Shown: positions 25,489 to 34,283 of the stretch, piece by piece
Position numbering within the stretch: position 1 is the stretch's first letter
Layout of the letters: each line of letters starts with the position of its first letter
Assembly (NCBI RefSeq): GCF_039871875.1
Contig: NZ_JBDPMD010000041.1
Span: 1 to 64,000, forward strand
Direction of reading: 5' to 3'
Origin: Sphaerisporangium sp039871875
Lineage (GTDB): Bacteria > Actinomycetota > Actinomycetes > Streptosporangiales > Streptosporangiaceae
Length of the DNA stretch: 64,000 nt
The notes under the pieces: model-generated
Seen by the model: the letters and a program-made list of their open reading frames with translations, nothing else
Databases searched by the model: none
What the model was told of the DNA's origin: nothing
Program-made: the position numbers and the translations under genes

Positions 25489-26571
25489 TTACGACGCGAT
25501 CGAGGTGCGGATCTTCCCGAACGTCTTGAGCGCCAGGTCCGCGGTCTCCCGCAGCATCGAGTTGGCGAGCACGGTGCCGCGCGCCTTGCGCACCGGCACG
25601 CGGACCAGCCAGTGCATCCCCGCGCCCGGGGTGGGCCGGGCGAGACGCCCCTCGGTGACCCACAGTTCCCCGGTCTTCAGCTTCTCCTTGTACTCCTTCT
25701 CGCCCCGCCCCATGTCGATGAGCCGGATGCCGGCGCCGGCGGCCTTCTCGGCCATCGCCAGGTGGTGGATCAGCCCGGGGGAGTACTTGGCGAACGCCGG
25801 GTCGTACGCCGGGAACCAGCCCGCCAGGGTGGTGGCGGTGCGCAGCCCGAAGTGCCCGGCGACCGGCCGCCCGTCCACGTAGATCATGTCGAGCGACCCG
25901 CCGAAGTCCGGTGTGTTCACCCGCAGCAGGTTCTGCACCAGCTCCAGGATCCACGGCCGGGAGAACCGGTCGGCGCGGCCGGTGCGCCGGTACTGGTCGG
26001 TCTTCCAGTCCAGCAGGGTGCGCAGCGCCGACTCGTCGGTGGTGGCGTAGTCGTGCCGCAGCTCCCCGAAGTCCCGCTGCAGCTTGCGGCTCTTGTACGC
26101 GGTGGACTTGTACGTCTTGCCGGAGACCTGCTTCAGCACCTCGACGTACGCCTCGTAACCGTCGGACAGGTCGATCACCGGCGAGGGGTGCCTGCTGTGC
26201 CGGGCGGGCACCAGCGGCTGCCCGGCGATCAGGTGGTCGAACTCGAACACCCCGAGCCCGCACGCCTTCATCAGGGCGTAGGGGTCCACCTCGATGTCCT
26301 TGGCGTGCACCATGCCCTGCGCGTCGGTGAGCCCCGCCGCGACCGGCCGCCCGATGCCGAGCGGGTGGCGCTCGAACGGGAAGAACCCCACGATGTCCGG
26401 CCCGTCGTACAGCACGGCGACCCGCGCCTGCTCGCGCACCCGGCCGGTTTCGACGGTGAACTCGGGGGACAGGAAGGGACTGTCCAGCGCGGGGTCGGCG
26501 TTCTGGAGCAACCTCCACCGTTCCGTCTCGGAGGCTCCGAGCTCCCGGGGGTGAACGACGGAGATACGCAT
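25489..26571 (-). CDS. GNAT-family transferase with BioF2-like domain
   Basis: A 360-residue protein of the Acetyltransf_6 (BioF2/CelD-like) group, two GNAT folds in tandem. GGSLDMIYVDGRPVAGHFGL and FPAYDPAFAKYSPGLIHHLA form the second fold with its acyl-CoA loop, and DMGRGEKEYKEKL is the conserved end. Such enzymes acylate sugars or amino groups in extracellular polysaccharide synthesis, or act like Fem transferases. It is a clear paralogue of the protein at 36255-37373, with which it shares GYEAYV, KTYKS/KNYKT and DWKTDQYRRTGR/TWKSDQYRRTGR. Two acyl or aminoacyl additions to one glycan is a reasonable inference. Confidence 0.88.
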   Translation of the reverse strand: MRISVVHPRELGASETERWRLLQNADPALDSPFLSPEFTVETGRVREQARVAVLYDGPDIVGFFPFERHPLGIGRPVAAGLTDAQGMVHAKDIEVDPYALMKACGLGVFEFDHLIAGQPLVPARHSRHPSPVIDLSDGYEAYVEVLKQVSGKTYKSTAYKSRKLQRDFGELRHDYATTDESALRTLLDWKTDQYRRTGRADRFSRPWILELVQNLLRVNTPDFGGSLDMIYVDGRPVAGHFGLRTATTLAGWFPAYDPAFAKYSPGLIHHLAMAEKAAGAGIRLIDMGRGEKEYKEKLKTGELWVTEGRLARPTPGAGMHWLVRVPVRKARGTVLANSMLRETADLALKTFGKIRTSIAS

Positions 26572-26689
26572 GGGCTCCTACTGAGTGTGAGTGCGGACCT
26601 GGGCCCGCTCCTTCACCAGCTTGGGGCCTGGCCTGTAATAGTAGGATAAAGATCAGATCACGGTGCGGTCAGAACAGGTGTCATCTTCG

Positions 26690-27295
26690 TCACCGTTCCA
26701 TGGTCACGGCACGTTCCATCCCTTGGCGGGGCCGGGGGACGCTCAGGTCCACCGCGTGCTCGCCGACGATGCGCTGCACGTCGATGGGCCCGGGGTCGCC
26801 CTCGTGGGTGCCCGGCACCTGGGAGTTGCCGAAGTGACCGCCCTTGGCCCACACCCGCAGGCTGCCCTGCTCGGCCACCGAGTGCGGGTACGGCAGGGGC
26901 GGCCCGGCGGGCCAGCGCCGCGGCACCTGCCAGGAGTCGAGCCACGTCAGGATGTCGTCGAGCCCGTCCAGCTTGCTCTCGGTGAACGGCTCGTCCACCG
27001 AGCCGAGCACCCTGATCTGGACGCACACCCTGCCGTGCCGGTTGAGATCCCCAGGCAGGCCGCAGGCGGCCCGGGTCGGGGGAAGGGACTGGGCGATCTG
27101 CCCCGTCACCGGGTTCCACACCAGGTGGGCGGGGCGTTTCAACTGGTTGAGCCGTTGGGCCACGGATTTGGCGGACACCCTCTGGGGATCGGTCTGGAAG
27201 ATCGACCAGACCACCCGGGGTGCGCCGCCAGCCATGGGGCCGGCGTCCTCTGGAGCGGGAATTCGACTGGCGACGGGCAGCCATGCTTGGGCCAC
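26690..27295 (-). CDS. Amidase_2/PGRP-like protein with lost metal ligands
   Basis: A 201-residue protein that resembles the N-acetylmuramoyl-L-alanine amidase domain of actinomycete endolysins: HLVWNPVTGQIAQSLPP, the Gln-rich strand RVCVQIRVLG, TWLDSWQVPRRWPAGPP and the end GGHFGNSQVPGTHEGDPG. In the amidases I know, the first zinc His follows VVW (VVWHTTE), but here the sequence is VVWSIFQ. The second His of GHSQVP is Asn here. So the fold is kept but zinc binding is probably lost. There is no signal peptide. The GTG at 27295 has AGGGGG upstream. It may be a glycan-binding protein or a relic. Recognition is from memory of the family, without a search. Confidence 0.6.
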   Translation of the reverse strand: MAQAWLPVASRIPAPEDAGPMAGGAPRVVWSIFQTDPQRVSAKSVAQRLNQLKRPAHLVWNPVTGQIAQSLPPTRAACGLPGDLNRHGRVCVQIRVLGSVDEPFTESKLDGLDDILTWLDSWQVPRRWPAGPPLPYPHSVAEQGSLRVWAKGGHFGNSQVPGTHEGDPGPIDVQRIVGEHAVDLSVPRPRQGMERAVTMER

Positions 27296-27501
27296 AGTGC
27301 CCCCTCAAATCCTCGGTCGCCGGGTTTATACCCCTTTCATGAAGGAGTTGACACCTTAGGGGGCTTGTTTGTTGGTTGATCTCTGATCTGCGCACATGAC
27401 TCCCAAACAGGTCTAATAGGGAGCTTGGCGGGTACCCGGGGCGTGCCGCACGAGTTCCTGTCACACGGTGAACAGTGGGAGCATTCAAGGGTTCTGCAAG
27501 C

Positions 27502-28905
27502 GTGAGTAGATACGGTGACTGTGTGGTGGAAAGCACTGGTCGGCACGCACGTCGTCGCTACGTCCCGAAGGGCCCCGTCGCCCTCGTGGCAGGCCTGGTC
27601 ACCCTGGCCCTGGTGGTCGGGCTCCTCGCCTACGGCGCCCGCCGGGGCGCGGGACGTGCCGACGGCGTGCCCGCCACGATCCTCGCGACCCCGGAGCCGC
27701 CGCCGGTGCTGGAGTCGCCCCCCGTGGTGGAGAGCTGGCCGCGCTGGGGCGTCACCCACACGCAGTACAGCGCCGACAACGAGGACGACGCCGCCGCCCG
27801 CGCGCGCGACCTGCTCAGCCGGGTTCCCATGCTGCAGAACCAGCACATCATGGGCTGGGGAGCGGGCAACCCCGAGCCGGCGCCCGGCAAGTACGACTTC
27901 CGCGACCTCGACCGCAGGGTCAAGCTGATGGCCGCCACCGGGGCCCAGCCCGTGCTCACCCTCTGCTGCGCCCCGGACTGGATGAAGGGCGGCGCCGAGG
28001 GCCGCACGGCCTGGAGCAAGATCGAGGTCGCCCCGCTGCGGGAGCACTTCGACGACTTCGCCAAGCTCTCCGCCACCATCGCCAAGCGGTACCCGACCAT
28101 CACCCACTACATGGTCTGGAACGAGTTCAAGGGCTTCTGGGACGACGTCCACAACAGTTGGGACGCCGAGGCCTACACCGACCTCTACAACCGCGTCTAC
28201 GACGCGCTGAAGGCCGTCAACCCCAAGATCCAGGTCGGCGGGCCGTACGTCCCGGTGGACAGCCACGTCAGCTCCGCCAACTCCTCGGAACTGAAGGGGC
28301 CCTGGGGCGCCATCGACAACAGGCCGCTGGACAGCATCGAGTACTGGCTGAAGCACAAGCGGGGCGCCGACTTCGTCGTCATCGACGCGTCCTCGGCCAC
28401 CAACGACAAGGGCCTCGTCCCTGACGAGTTCACCGCGCTGCAGAAGTTCTCCACCATGACGACGTGGTTGCGGCAGAAGAGCGGCGACCTGCCGGTGTGG
28501 TGGGCCGAGTGGTACATCGCGCCCGACAACATCGGCTGGGACGAGCAGCACCGCACCGCCGTCCAGGTGGCCGCCATGATGGAGTTCGCCAGGAGCGGCG
28601 CCGCCACCGCGCTGTACTGGAACCCCCAGCGGCGCACCGGCGACGACTGCCCCGGCTGCATGTGGTCCCCCGGGTCCGGCGACGAGATGCCCATGGCGGG
28701 GGTGCTGAGCGGCTTCACGCGGTGGTTCACCGCCGGCGCCGCGCTGGTCGACGTGACGGTCTCCGACCGCCGGGCCCGGGTGCTCGCGGTGGAGAAGCAG
28801 ATGGTCATCGTCAACACCACCCCCGAGCCCCTGTCGGTCACCGTGGACGGCAAGCCGTTCGACCTCGACGCCTACGGCGTCGAGTGGAGCGACCGCGGCC
28901 AGTGA
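27502..28905 (+). CDS. Membrane-anchored GH39-like glycoside hydrolase
   Basis: A 467-residue protein with an N-terminal signal anchor (about residues 25-48, GPVALVAGLVTLALVVGLL) and an extracellular (beta/alpha)8 hydrolase domain. The acid/base Glu is likely in YMVWNEFKGFW and the nucleophile in VWWAEWYIAPD, as in clan GH-A families such as GH39 (beta-xylosidase, iduronidase). A short beta domain ends the protein. The GTG at 27502 has AAGGG ten bases upstream; an earlier GTG at 27475 is possible. It faces the polysaccharide genes on the opposite strand and may trim or release that glycan. The exact substrate is unknown. Confidence 0.85.
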   Translation: MSRYGDCVVESTGRHARRRYVPKGPVALVAGLVTLALVVGLLAYGARRGAGRADGVPATILATPEPPPVLESPPVVESWPRWGVTHTQYSADNEDDAAARARDLLSRVPMLQNQHIMGWGAGNPEPAPGKYDFRDLDRRVKLMAATGAQPVLTLCCAPDWMKGGAEGRTAWSKIEVAPLREHFDDFAKLSATIAKRYPTITHYMVWNEFKGFWDDVHNSWDAEAYTDLYNRVYDALKAVNPKIQVGGPYVPVDSHVSSANSSELKGPWGAIDNRPLDSIEYWLKHKRGADFVVIDASSATNDKGLVPDEFTALQKFSTMTTWLRQKSGDLPVWWAEWYIAPDNIGWDEQHRTAVQVAAMMEFARSGAATALYWNPQRRTGDDCPGCMWSPGSGDEMPMAGVLSGFTRWFTAGAALVDVTVSDRRARVLAVEKQMVIVNTTPEPLSVTVDGKPFDLDAYGVEWSDRGQ

Positions 28906-28911
28906 GCCGGA

Positions 28912-28929
28912 ACGGTCCGCGCGGACCGT
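28912..28929. terminator. Palindrome after the GH39-like gene
   Basis: ACGGTCCGC and GCGGACCGT are perfect 9-base arms without a spacer, seven bases after the stop codon. It probably ends transcription, although the stem has to open to form a loop. Confidence 0.45.
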
Positions 28930-28949
28930 CCGTGACCAGGCCGGGGCAT

Positions 28950-29070
28950 CCCGGCCGGTGAGCGTTCCGGCGTACCGGGGCCGGTGACCCCCGTTCTGGC
29001 GTACCGGGGCCGATGCTTCCGTTCTGGCGCGAGCGCGCCGGGGGTACCGGGGCCGGTGAGCCTCGTCCCG
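28950..29070. repeat. Degenerate direct repeats with TACCGGGGCCG core
   Basis: Three copies of a unit with GTTCTGGCG or GTTCCGGCG, followed by GTACCGGGGCCG, lie between the GH39-like gene and the large membrane protein gene. The copies have drifted and no coding frame is apparent. Confidence 0.5.
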
Positions 29071-29084
29071 TGGCCGGGTGGTCG

Positions 29085-32048
29085 TCAGACCGATGTCAGG
29101 GTCAGGAAGCGTTCCACGATCACCGCGAGGGCGGCCGCCGTCATGAGCAGGCCGATGAGGACCAGGCGGCGCCTGCCGCGGGTGGAGGTCCCCGGGCCTC
29201 GCAGGCGGGCCAGCTCGGCGCTGAACAGCGTGCCGACGGCCAGGGCCAGGGCCACCAGGCCGAACGGCGTCCACGGGGTGGAGCGGTCGCCGACCAGGGT
29301 CATGCCGGACGGCGGCGGGATCTCCGCGCCCCTCGGGTACGACCGCAGGGTGTAGAGCGCCGCGTCGGCGTTGGCGTACACCTTTCTCAGGTACCGCGAG
29401 TCGTCGAGCGACGCGCGGAACCGGGTGCCCCAGTCGCCGGAGAAACCGTGGTTGAGCTCCAGGTACGCCGCCTGGCCCCTGCTCATGATCACGAACGTGT
29501 TGGGCGGCTGGGCGCGCAGCGCGGTGAGCACCCCCTCCAGGTCCCCCGGGTCCGGGGTGACCAGCGCCTGGAAGTAGTCCACCCGGTCGATGTCCCGCTC
29601 CCGCCACGGCACCGTCGGCGTCACCTCGTCGCCCAGCACCGGCACCAGGTACAGCAGCCGCGCGCTCGGCTGGTCGTGCTCGTAGACGTACCGCATCGCC
29701 GCGGCCTCGCCCGTGGTGATCCACTCGAACTTCTCGTTGCCGTACCGCGCCACCAGGAACGCCACCGACAACGCCAGCGCCGTGCACGCCGCCAGCACCG
29801 CCGACAGCCGGCGCGTCGTCTCCGGCGGCAGCCACACCCGGCGCCGCCGCACCGGCACCGTCTCCTCCTCGCGCGCCGTGCCGGTGTGCGCCGGCAGGTT
29901 CGGGAAGAAGGCGTAGGACCCGAGGATGCAGGCGGCGGGCAGCGCGAACAGGTACACCCGCAGGCCGATCTCGCCGCCGTAGCTCTGCAGGCCGAGCGCC
30001 AGCGCCGGCACGCACAGCAGCAGCACCGCCACCCGGTCGCCGACGCCGCGCCGCAGGCGCCGCAGCAGCCCCACGCCGGCGAACAGCAGGATCACGCCGC
30101 AGATGCCGAGCCGCACCTGGAGCACGAGGGCGTGCTGCGGGTCGGTGCCCTGCAGGCGGTCGCCGGTGTTCTCCTGGAGGTTGGCGAAGATGCGCCCGAT
30201 GCCGCCGAACAGCTCGTCGATCCGGCCGCTCCAGAACGGCGTGGCCTGGTAGTTGATCCACGCGAGCACGAGCAGGCCGAGGAACACCGGCAGCGTCAGC
30301 GACAGCGTGCTGCGCCGCAGCAGGATCAGGCCGGTCAGCGCGCCGAGCATCATGAACGGCGTGATCTGGTGGGTCGCCGTGGTCGCCACGAACAGCCCCA
30401 CCAGCAGCGTCAGCAGCACCACCCGGTCGGTCACGGTCGTCGGGCGGGACGGCAGCTCGCCGGGGGCCAGCCGGTCCAGCCGGGCCAGCAGGCGGCGGAG
30501 CGGGCCCTTGGACGGCAGGGGGGCCGACCGCGGCTCCGCCTTGCCGAACCACCGCAGCAGGATCGCGATGAACACCAGGTACAGGGCGTACGTGAAGCCC
30601 TGCGGCGAGAAGTAGTCCTGCCCGATCCACTGCACGAGGATGAACAGCAGCGCGGCGAACCACCGGGCGCGGGTGGTGGCCACCAGGCGGCGCAGGATCA
30701 GCACGAACGGCAGCAGGTACAGCAGGTTCGAGACGAACGGCGTCCACTGCAGGATCGTCGTCATGTCGTCGACCCCGGCGGCGCGCAGCACGAAGCCGAA
30801 CAACGCGAAGAACCCCGGCCAGGCGAACCGCGCGTCCAGGCCCGGCAGCGTCTCGCCCGCCCGTCCGATGTACTCCGCGAAGCCCGCGTGCACCCAGGCG
30901 GTGGCGAACCTCGGCTCCGGCTCCACCAGCGCGGCGGCGCCGTGCAGGGTGAACGTCACCGCGGCGAGCTGGAACAGCAGCAGGCCCTTGCGGTCGGTGT
31001 TCTGGGTCAGCGTCACGAAGAACGAGACGATGATCAGCGCGATCGCCGCGAACGCCGTCACCGGCAGCACCGACACCAGCCCGAGCCCGTCGAGCTGCCG
31101 CAGGTCCACCCCGCGCATGGGCCCGTACGGCACGCGCAGCGCGAGCACGTACATGACCAGGCCCTCGACGGTCAGCAGCGGCGGCAGCCACGTCGCCGCG
31201 CTGCCCGCCACCCGCGTCGCCCAGGACGGCCGCACGTCCGTCGCCGGCGCCCGCCCGATGCGCAACGGCACGAGCGGCTCGGGTTCGGGGTCCGGTTCCC
31301 GCCCGGGTTCCGGGCCGGCGGGGCGGACGACGGGCACCGCGGGCTTGCGCACCTCGACGGTGGCGTCCTCCGGCTCCAGGTCGGGATCCGATCCGGGCTC
31401 GGCCTCAGGCTCCCGGTCCGGGTCGGACTCCTCCCCGGGCTCCGGCCCGGGGACGGGGACCAGCGCGGGATCCGGTTCCGGCTCGGGCTCCCGGTCCGGG
31501 TCGGACTCCGGGTCCCCTCCAGGCTCAGACCGCGGGGCGGAGCCGGCCTTCGGCCCGGGGTCCGCCTCGCGCTCAGGCTCCGGCTCGGACGTGGCCGCGT
31601 GCTCCGGGGCCGCGTCAGGCTCCGGCTTGGATCTGGCCGCGGGCTTCGGGTCGGCAGGCTCCGGCTTGGATTTGGCCGCGGGCCCCCGGTCGGCAGGCAC
31701 CAGCTTGGAATTGGCCGCGCGCTCCGGTTCCGCCTCAGGCTCGGGCTTGGATTTGGCCGCGCGCTCCGGTCCCGCCTCGGGCTCGGGCTTGGGCTTCGAC
31801 TGTGACTTGGCCTCGGGTTCCGGTTCCGGTGCGGGTTGCCGCTCGGGCTTCGCCTCCGGCTCGGTCGTGGGAGGCGCCGGGGTGGACCTCGCCGCGACGA
31901 CGACCGGGAGCGGGATCACCTGGGTGGCGTCCTCGTCCGGGGGGCCGATCGGATCGGCGGTGGCGTCGAGATCCACCTCTGGGGCGTCGCCGGTGACGGC
32001 CGCCTGTTCTTTCACCTCGTCGCCTGTCCGTCGCCTCACGTAGACCAT
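29085..32048 (-). CDS. Large multi-pass membrane protein with acidic Pro-Glu N-terminal region
   Basis: A 987-residue protein. Residues of about 50-270 are a low-complexity Pro/Glu/Lys/Ala region made from imperfect repeats. From about residue 285 there are at least a dozen hydrophobic helices, then an extracytoplasmic domain of about 170 residues and a final helix. DYFSPQGFTYALYLVFIAIL and HQITPFMMLGALTGLILL are prominent. The layout resembles membrane glycosyltransferases or Wzy-type polymerases, but I see no diagnostic motif. The ATG at 32048 overlaps the flippase gene by 13 bases; a GTG at 32039 would give an exact GTGA overlap. It probably polymerises or transfers the glycan made by its neighbours. 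Confidence 0.82.
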   Translation of the reverse strand: MVYVRRRTGDEVKEQAAVTGDAPEVDLDATADPIGPPDEDATQVIPLPVVVAARSTPAPPTTEPEAKPERQPAPEPEPEAKSQSKPKPEPEAGPERAAKSKPEPEAEPERAANSKLVPADRGPAAKSKPEPADPKPAARSKPEPDAAPEHAATSEPEPEREADPGPKAGSAPRSEPGGDPESDPDREPEPEPDPALVPVPGPEPGEESDPDREPEAEPGSDPDLEPEDATVEVRKPAVPVVRPAGPEPGREPDPEPEPLVPLRIGRAPATDVRPSWATRVAGSAATWLPPLLTVEGLVMYVLALRVPYGPMRGVDLRQLDGLGLVSVLPVTAFAAIALIIVSFFVTLTQNTDRKGLLLFQLAAVTFTLHGAAALVEPEPRFATAWVHAGFAEYIGRAGETLPGLDARFAWPGFFALFGFVLRAAGVDDMTTILQWTPFVSNLLYLLPFVLILRRLVATTRARWFAALLFILVQWIGQDYFSPQGFTYALYLVFIAILLRWFGKAEPRSAPLPSKGPLRRLLARLDRLAPGELPSRPTTVTDRVVLLTLLVGLFVATTATHQITPFMMLGALTGLILLRRSTLSLTLPVFLGLLVLAWINYQATPFWSGRIDELFGGIGRIFANLQENTGDRLQGTDPQHALVLQVRLGICGVILLFAGVGLLRRLRRGVGDRVAVLLLCVPALALGLQSYGGEIGLRVYLFALPAACILGSYAFFPNLPAHTGTAREEETVPVRRRRVWLPPETTRRLSAVLAACTALALSVAFLVARYGNEKFEWITTGEAAAMRYVYEHDQPSARLLYLVPVLGDEVTPTVPWRERDIDRVDYFQALVTPDPGDLEGVLTALRAQPPNTFVIMSRGQAAYLELNHGFSGDWGTRFRASLDDSRYLRKVYANADAALYTLRSYPRGAEIPPPSGMTLVGDRSTPWTPFGLVALALAVGTLFSAELARLRGPGTSTRGRRRLVLIGLLMTAAALAVIVERFLTLTSV
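31300..31860 (-). repeat. Imperfect coding repeats for the Pro-Glu region
   Basis: Repeated units such as GGCTCCGGCTTGGATTTGGC and GGCTCCGGTTCG-type blocks code for AAKSKPEPEAEPERAA-like peptides. The units are similar at DNA level, so this stretch can expand or contract by recombination. Confidence 0.65.
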
Positions 32049-33454
32049 GATGCGGCCTCGGCCGCCTCCCGCGCGCTCGCCGGCCGCGGCGCCCCGGGGT
32101 GATTGAGTATTCTGCGCAGTCCCGGAAGGATCAGCAACGCCACCAGGATCTCACTGAACAGCAGGCCGTACCCCACCGCGGCGCCGCCCGCCACCGGCAG
32201 CAGCACCACCGAGGACGTCAGCACCAGCACCGCGAGCCCGATCTGCACCACCGCCAGCGTGCGCGGACGGCCCTGCGCCCGCATGCCGCTCAGGTAGATC
32301 TCGATCAGCACCCGGGGCAGCACCGCCAGCGCCATGAGCCGCAGCAGCAGCGTGCCGTGCTCGGCGAAGCCCGGCCCGAACACCGAAAGGATCAGCGGCG
32401 CCGCCGCGAACGTCACCAGCGACACCGGCGCGATGATGAGGTAGGACCGCCGCATCGCCTGTCTGCAGTTGGCGGCCAGGCGGGACCGGTCGTGGGAGCC
32501 CTCCACGGTGAGCGACGTCGCCATGTTGATGGCCAGCAGCTCGATCATCGCGCCGAGCGTCTGCGCCATCGCGAAGTACCCGAACATCTCGCCGCTGATC
32601 TGCGAGGCGACGTACACCGGCAGGAAGTACACGATCGCCAGGATCGAGAACGCCCCAGGGTAGTCACCGGCCAGGAAACGCCCGACCTCGCGCAGCCGCG
32701 GCGGCCGTGTGCCCTCCGTGGCCCGCCGGGCGTGCCGGGGCACCAGCACCCCGAAGATGAACAGGTTGACCGGGATCAGCGCCAGGGCCGTCGGGATGAT
32801 CCACGACACGTAGATGCCGTCGTCGGGCAGCGCGCCCGCCAGCGCGACCAGCAGCCCCATCTTGATCAGCCCGAAGCACAGGCTGTTCACCGGCACCCAC
32901 ACGGCCTTGCGCAGCCCGGCGAGCACCACGTCCTGCAGGGTGAAGACACACCAGATGGCCACCGCGGCGAGGAAGAACACCCCAGGCCCGACCCCGGCGA
33001 GCGTCGCGTAGTTCTCGCCCCACACCGGCAGCGTGAGCAGGAACCCGACGGCGGCGGCAACGGCGGTCAGCGTGGCCACTAAGTATCCCCGGCCGATCAG
33101 CCCGCCGGTGCGCCGCCCCGCGATCGGGACGAACCTCGCGAGCGCGCCGGTCAGCCCGAGCGCGATCAGCCCGGCGAACAGCCGCATCGCGGTGATCAGC
33201 GCCTGGCTGCGGCCGAAGTCCTCGGGGGAGTACAGGCGCGCGGCGAGCAGCCAGTAGCCCATGCCGAGCACCGCCGTGAGGCCGGTGTTGGCCATCAGGG
33301 CGTAGCCGTTGAGGAAGAGAGGATTGCGCAGGTCGCGAAGCAGGCGGCGCCGCAGCACCGCCAGCCGTCCCGACGGCTCGCGCCCGTCCGGCCGTCCCGG
33401 CTCGTCGTGCGCGGCGGTCGTGCCCATCACCGCGTCACCCCCCCTCGTCGACAC
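32036..33454 (-). CDS. Polysaccharide flippase (Wzx-like)
   Basis: A 472-residue integral membrane protein with about 12-14 helices of the MATE/polysaccharide-transporter type. LFLNGYALMANTGLTAVLGMGYWLLAARLY at the start and RFLAGDYPGAFSILAIVYFLP in the middle follow the family pattern; the first helix pair is the usual substrate-cavity signature. It would move lipid-linked sugar units across the membrane. It is translationally linked to the large membrane protein downstream and lies directly after the deacetylase gene upstream, so the genes act in one surface-glycan pathway. Confidence 0.88.
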   Translation of the reverse strand: MSTRGGDAVMGTTAAHDEPGRPDGREPSGRLAVLRRRLLRDLRNPLFLNGYALMANTGLTAVLGMGYWLLAARLYSPEDFGRSQALITAMRLFAGLIALGLTGALARFVPIAGRRTGGLIGRGYLVATLTAVAAAVGFLLTLPVWGENYATLAGVGPGVFFLAAVAIWCVFTLQDVVLAGLRKAVWVPVNSLCFGLIKMGLLVALAGALPDDGIYVSWIIPTALALIPVNLFIFGVLVPRHARRATEGTRPPRLREVGRFLAGDYPGAFSILAIVYFLPVYVASQISGEMFGYFAMAQTLGAMIELLAINMATSLTVEGSHDRSRLAANCRQAMRRSYLIIAPVSLVTFAAAPLILSVFGPGFAEHGTLLLRLMALAVLPRVLIEIYLSGMRAQGRPRTLAVVQIGLAVLVLTSSVVLLPVAGGAAVGYGLLFSEILVALLILPGLRRILNHPGAPRPASAREAAEAASWST

Positions 33455-33478
33455 GCGGCGTTCGCCTTCGCGGCTACG

Positions 33479-34279
33479 TCACTCACGCCCTGCCACGTGG
33501 CGCAGACCGTATCGCGTTCGCCGCACCACCGCGTATCCCTTGGTCAGGGCGCGTTCCTTCAGGTAGATCATCGGCACGCCGCGGCCCTCCACCGCGCGGC
33601 GGAAACGGTCCATGGTGGTGGACCGGCCCACGGTGAGGCGGGGAAGCGCCATCACGTCGGCGCCGTCGTCGGTGAGCGCGTTGGCCACCGCGCAGGCGGC
33701 CCAGTACCCGGCCTTGCGCACCTCGCGGCGCACCCGGGCGCTGGAGTAGCCGTACGGGTACGCCATGGTGGCGACCGGGCGGCCCACCTTGTCCTCCAGC
33801 AGCGCTTTGTTGCGGCGCAGCTCCTGGCGCAGGTCGGCGTCGGAGAGCTGGTCGAGCTGCGGGTGGCTGTGGCTGTGCCCGGCGATCTCGACGCCACAGG
33901 ACGCCGCCTCGCGGGTCTGGCTCCAGGTCAGCATGCGGTCCAGCGGCCGGCCCGCGGCGTCCGGGCCGGCGTCGTCGAGCCACCCGCTGGTCACGAACAC
34001 GGTCGCGGGGATGCCGAGGCGCTCCAGCACGGGCAGGGCCTCGGTGTGGAAGTCGGCGTACCCGTCGTCGAACGTCACCACCACCGGCCGGTCGGGCGTG
34101 GGCGCGCCGCCGGTGCCGTACAGGGTGGCGACGAGGTCCCCGAGGGTGAGCGGCGTGAAACCGCGGTCCTTGAGGTAGGTCATCTGCGACTCGAACATCG
34201 ACGGGCGGACCGCCAGCGGCTTCGTCGCGCTGTTCGGCCGGTCGGTGACCGAGTGGTACATCAGGATGGGGACGCGCAT
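33479..34279 (-). CDS. Polysaccharide deacetylase (NodB/CE4 family)
   Basis: A 266-residue protein with a NodB homology domain. VVVTFDDGYADF holds the catalytic base and metal Asp (TFDDG), EIAGHSHSHPQL carries the metal-binding His pair (HxxxH type), and MAYPYGYSSARVR matches motif 3. The family removes N- or O-acetyl groups from sugars, using a divalent metal. There is no signal peptide, so it either acts on the cytoplasmic side or is carried out by another route. The ATG at 34279 has AGGAG about ten bases upstream. It is the middle gene of the polysaccharide operon. Together with the GNAT paralogues it suggests acyl groups on the glycan are remodelled. Confidence 0.92.
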   Translation of the reverse strand: MRVPILMYHSVTDRPNSATKPLAVRPSMFESQMTYLKDRGFTPLTLGDLVATLYGTGGAPTPDRPVVVTFDDGYADFHTEALPVLERLGIPATVFVTSGWLDDAGPDAAGRPLDRMLTWSQTREAASCGVEIAGHSHSHPQLDQLSDADLRQELRRNKALLEDKVGRPVATMAYPYGYSSARVRREVRKAGYWAACAVANALTDDGADVMALPRLTVGRSTTMDRFRRAVEGRGVPMIYLKERALTKGYAVVRRTRYGLRHVAGRE

Positions 34280-34283
34280 GTGA

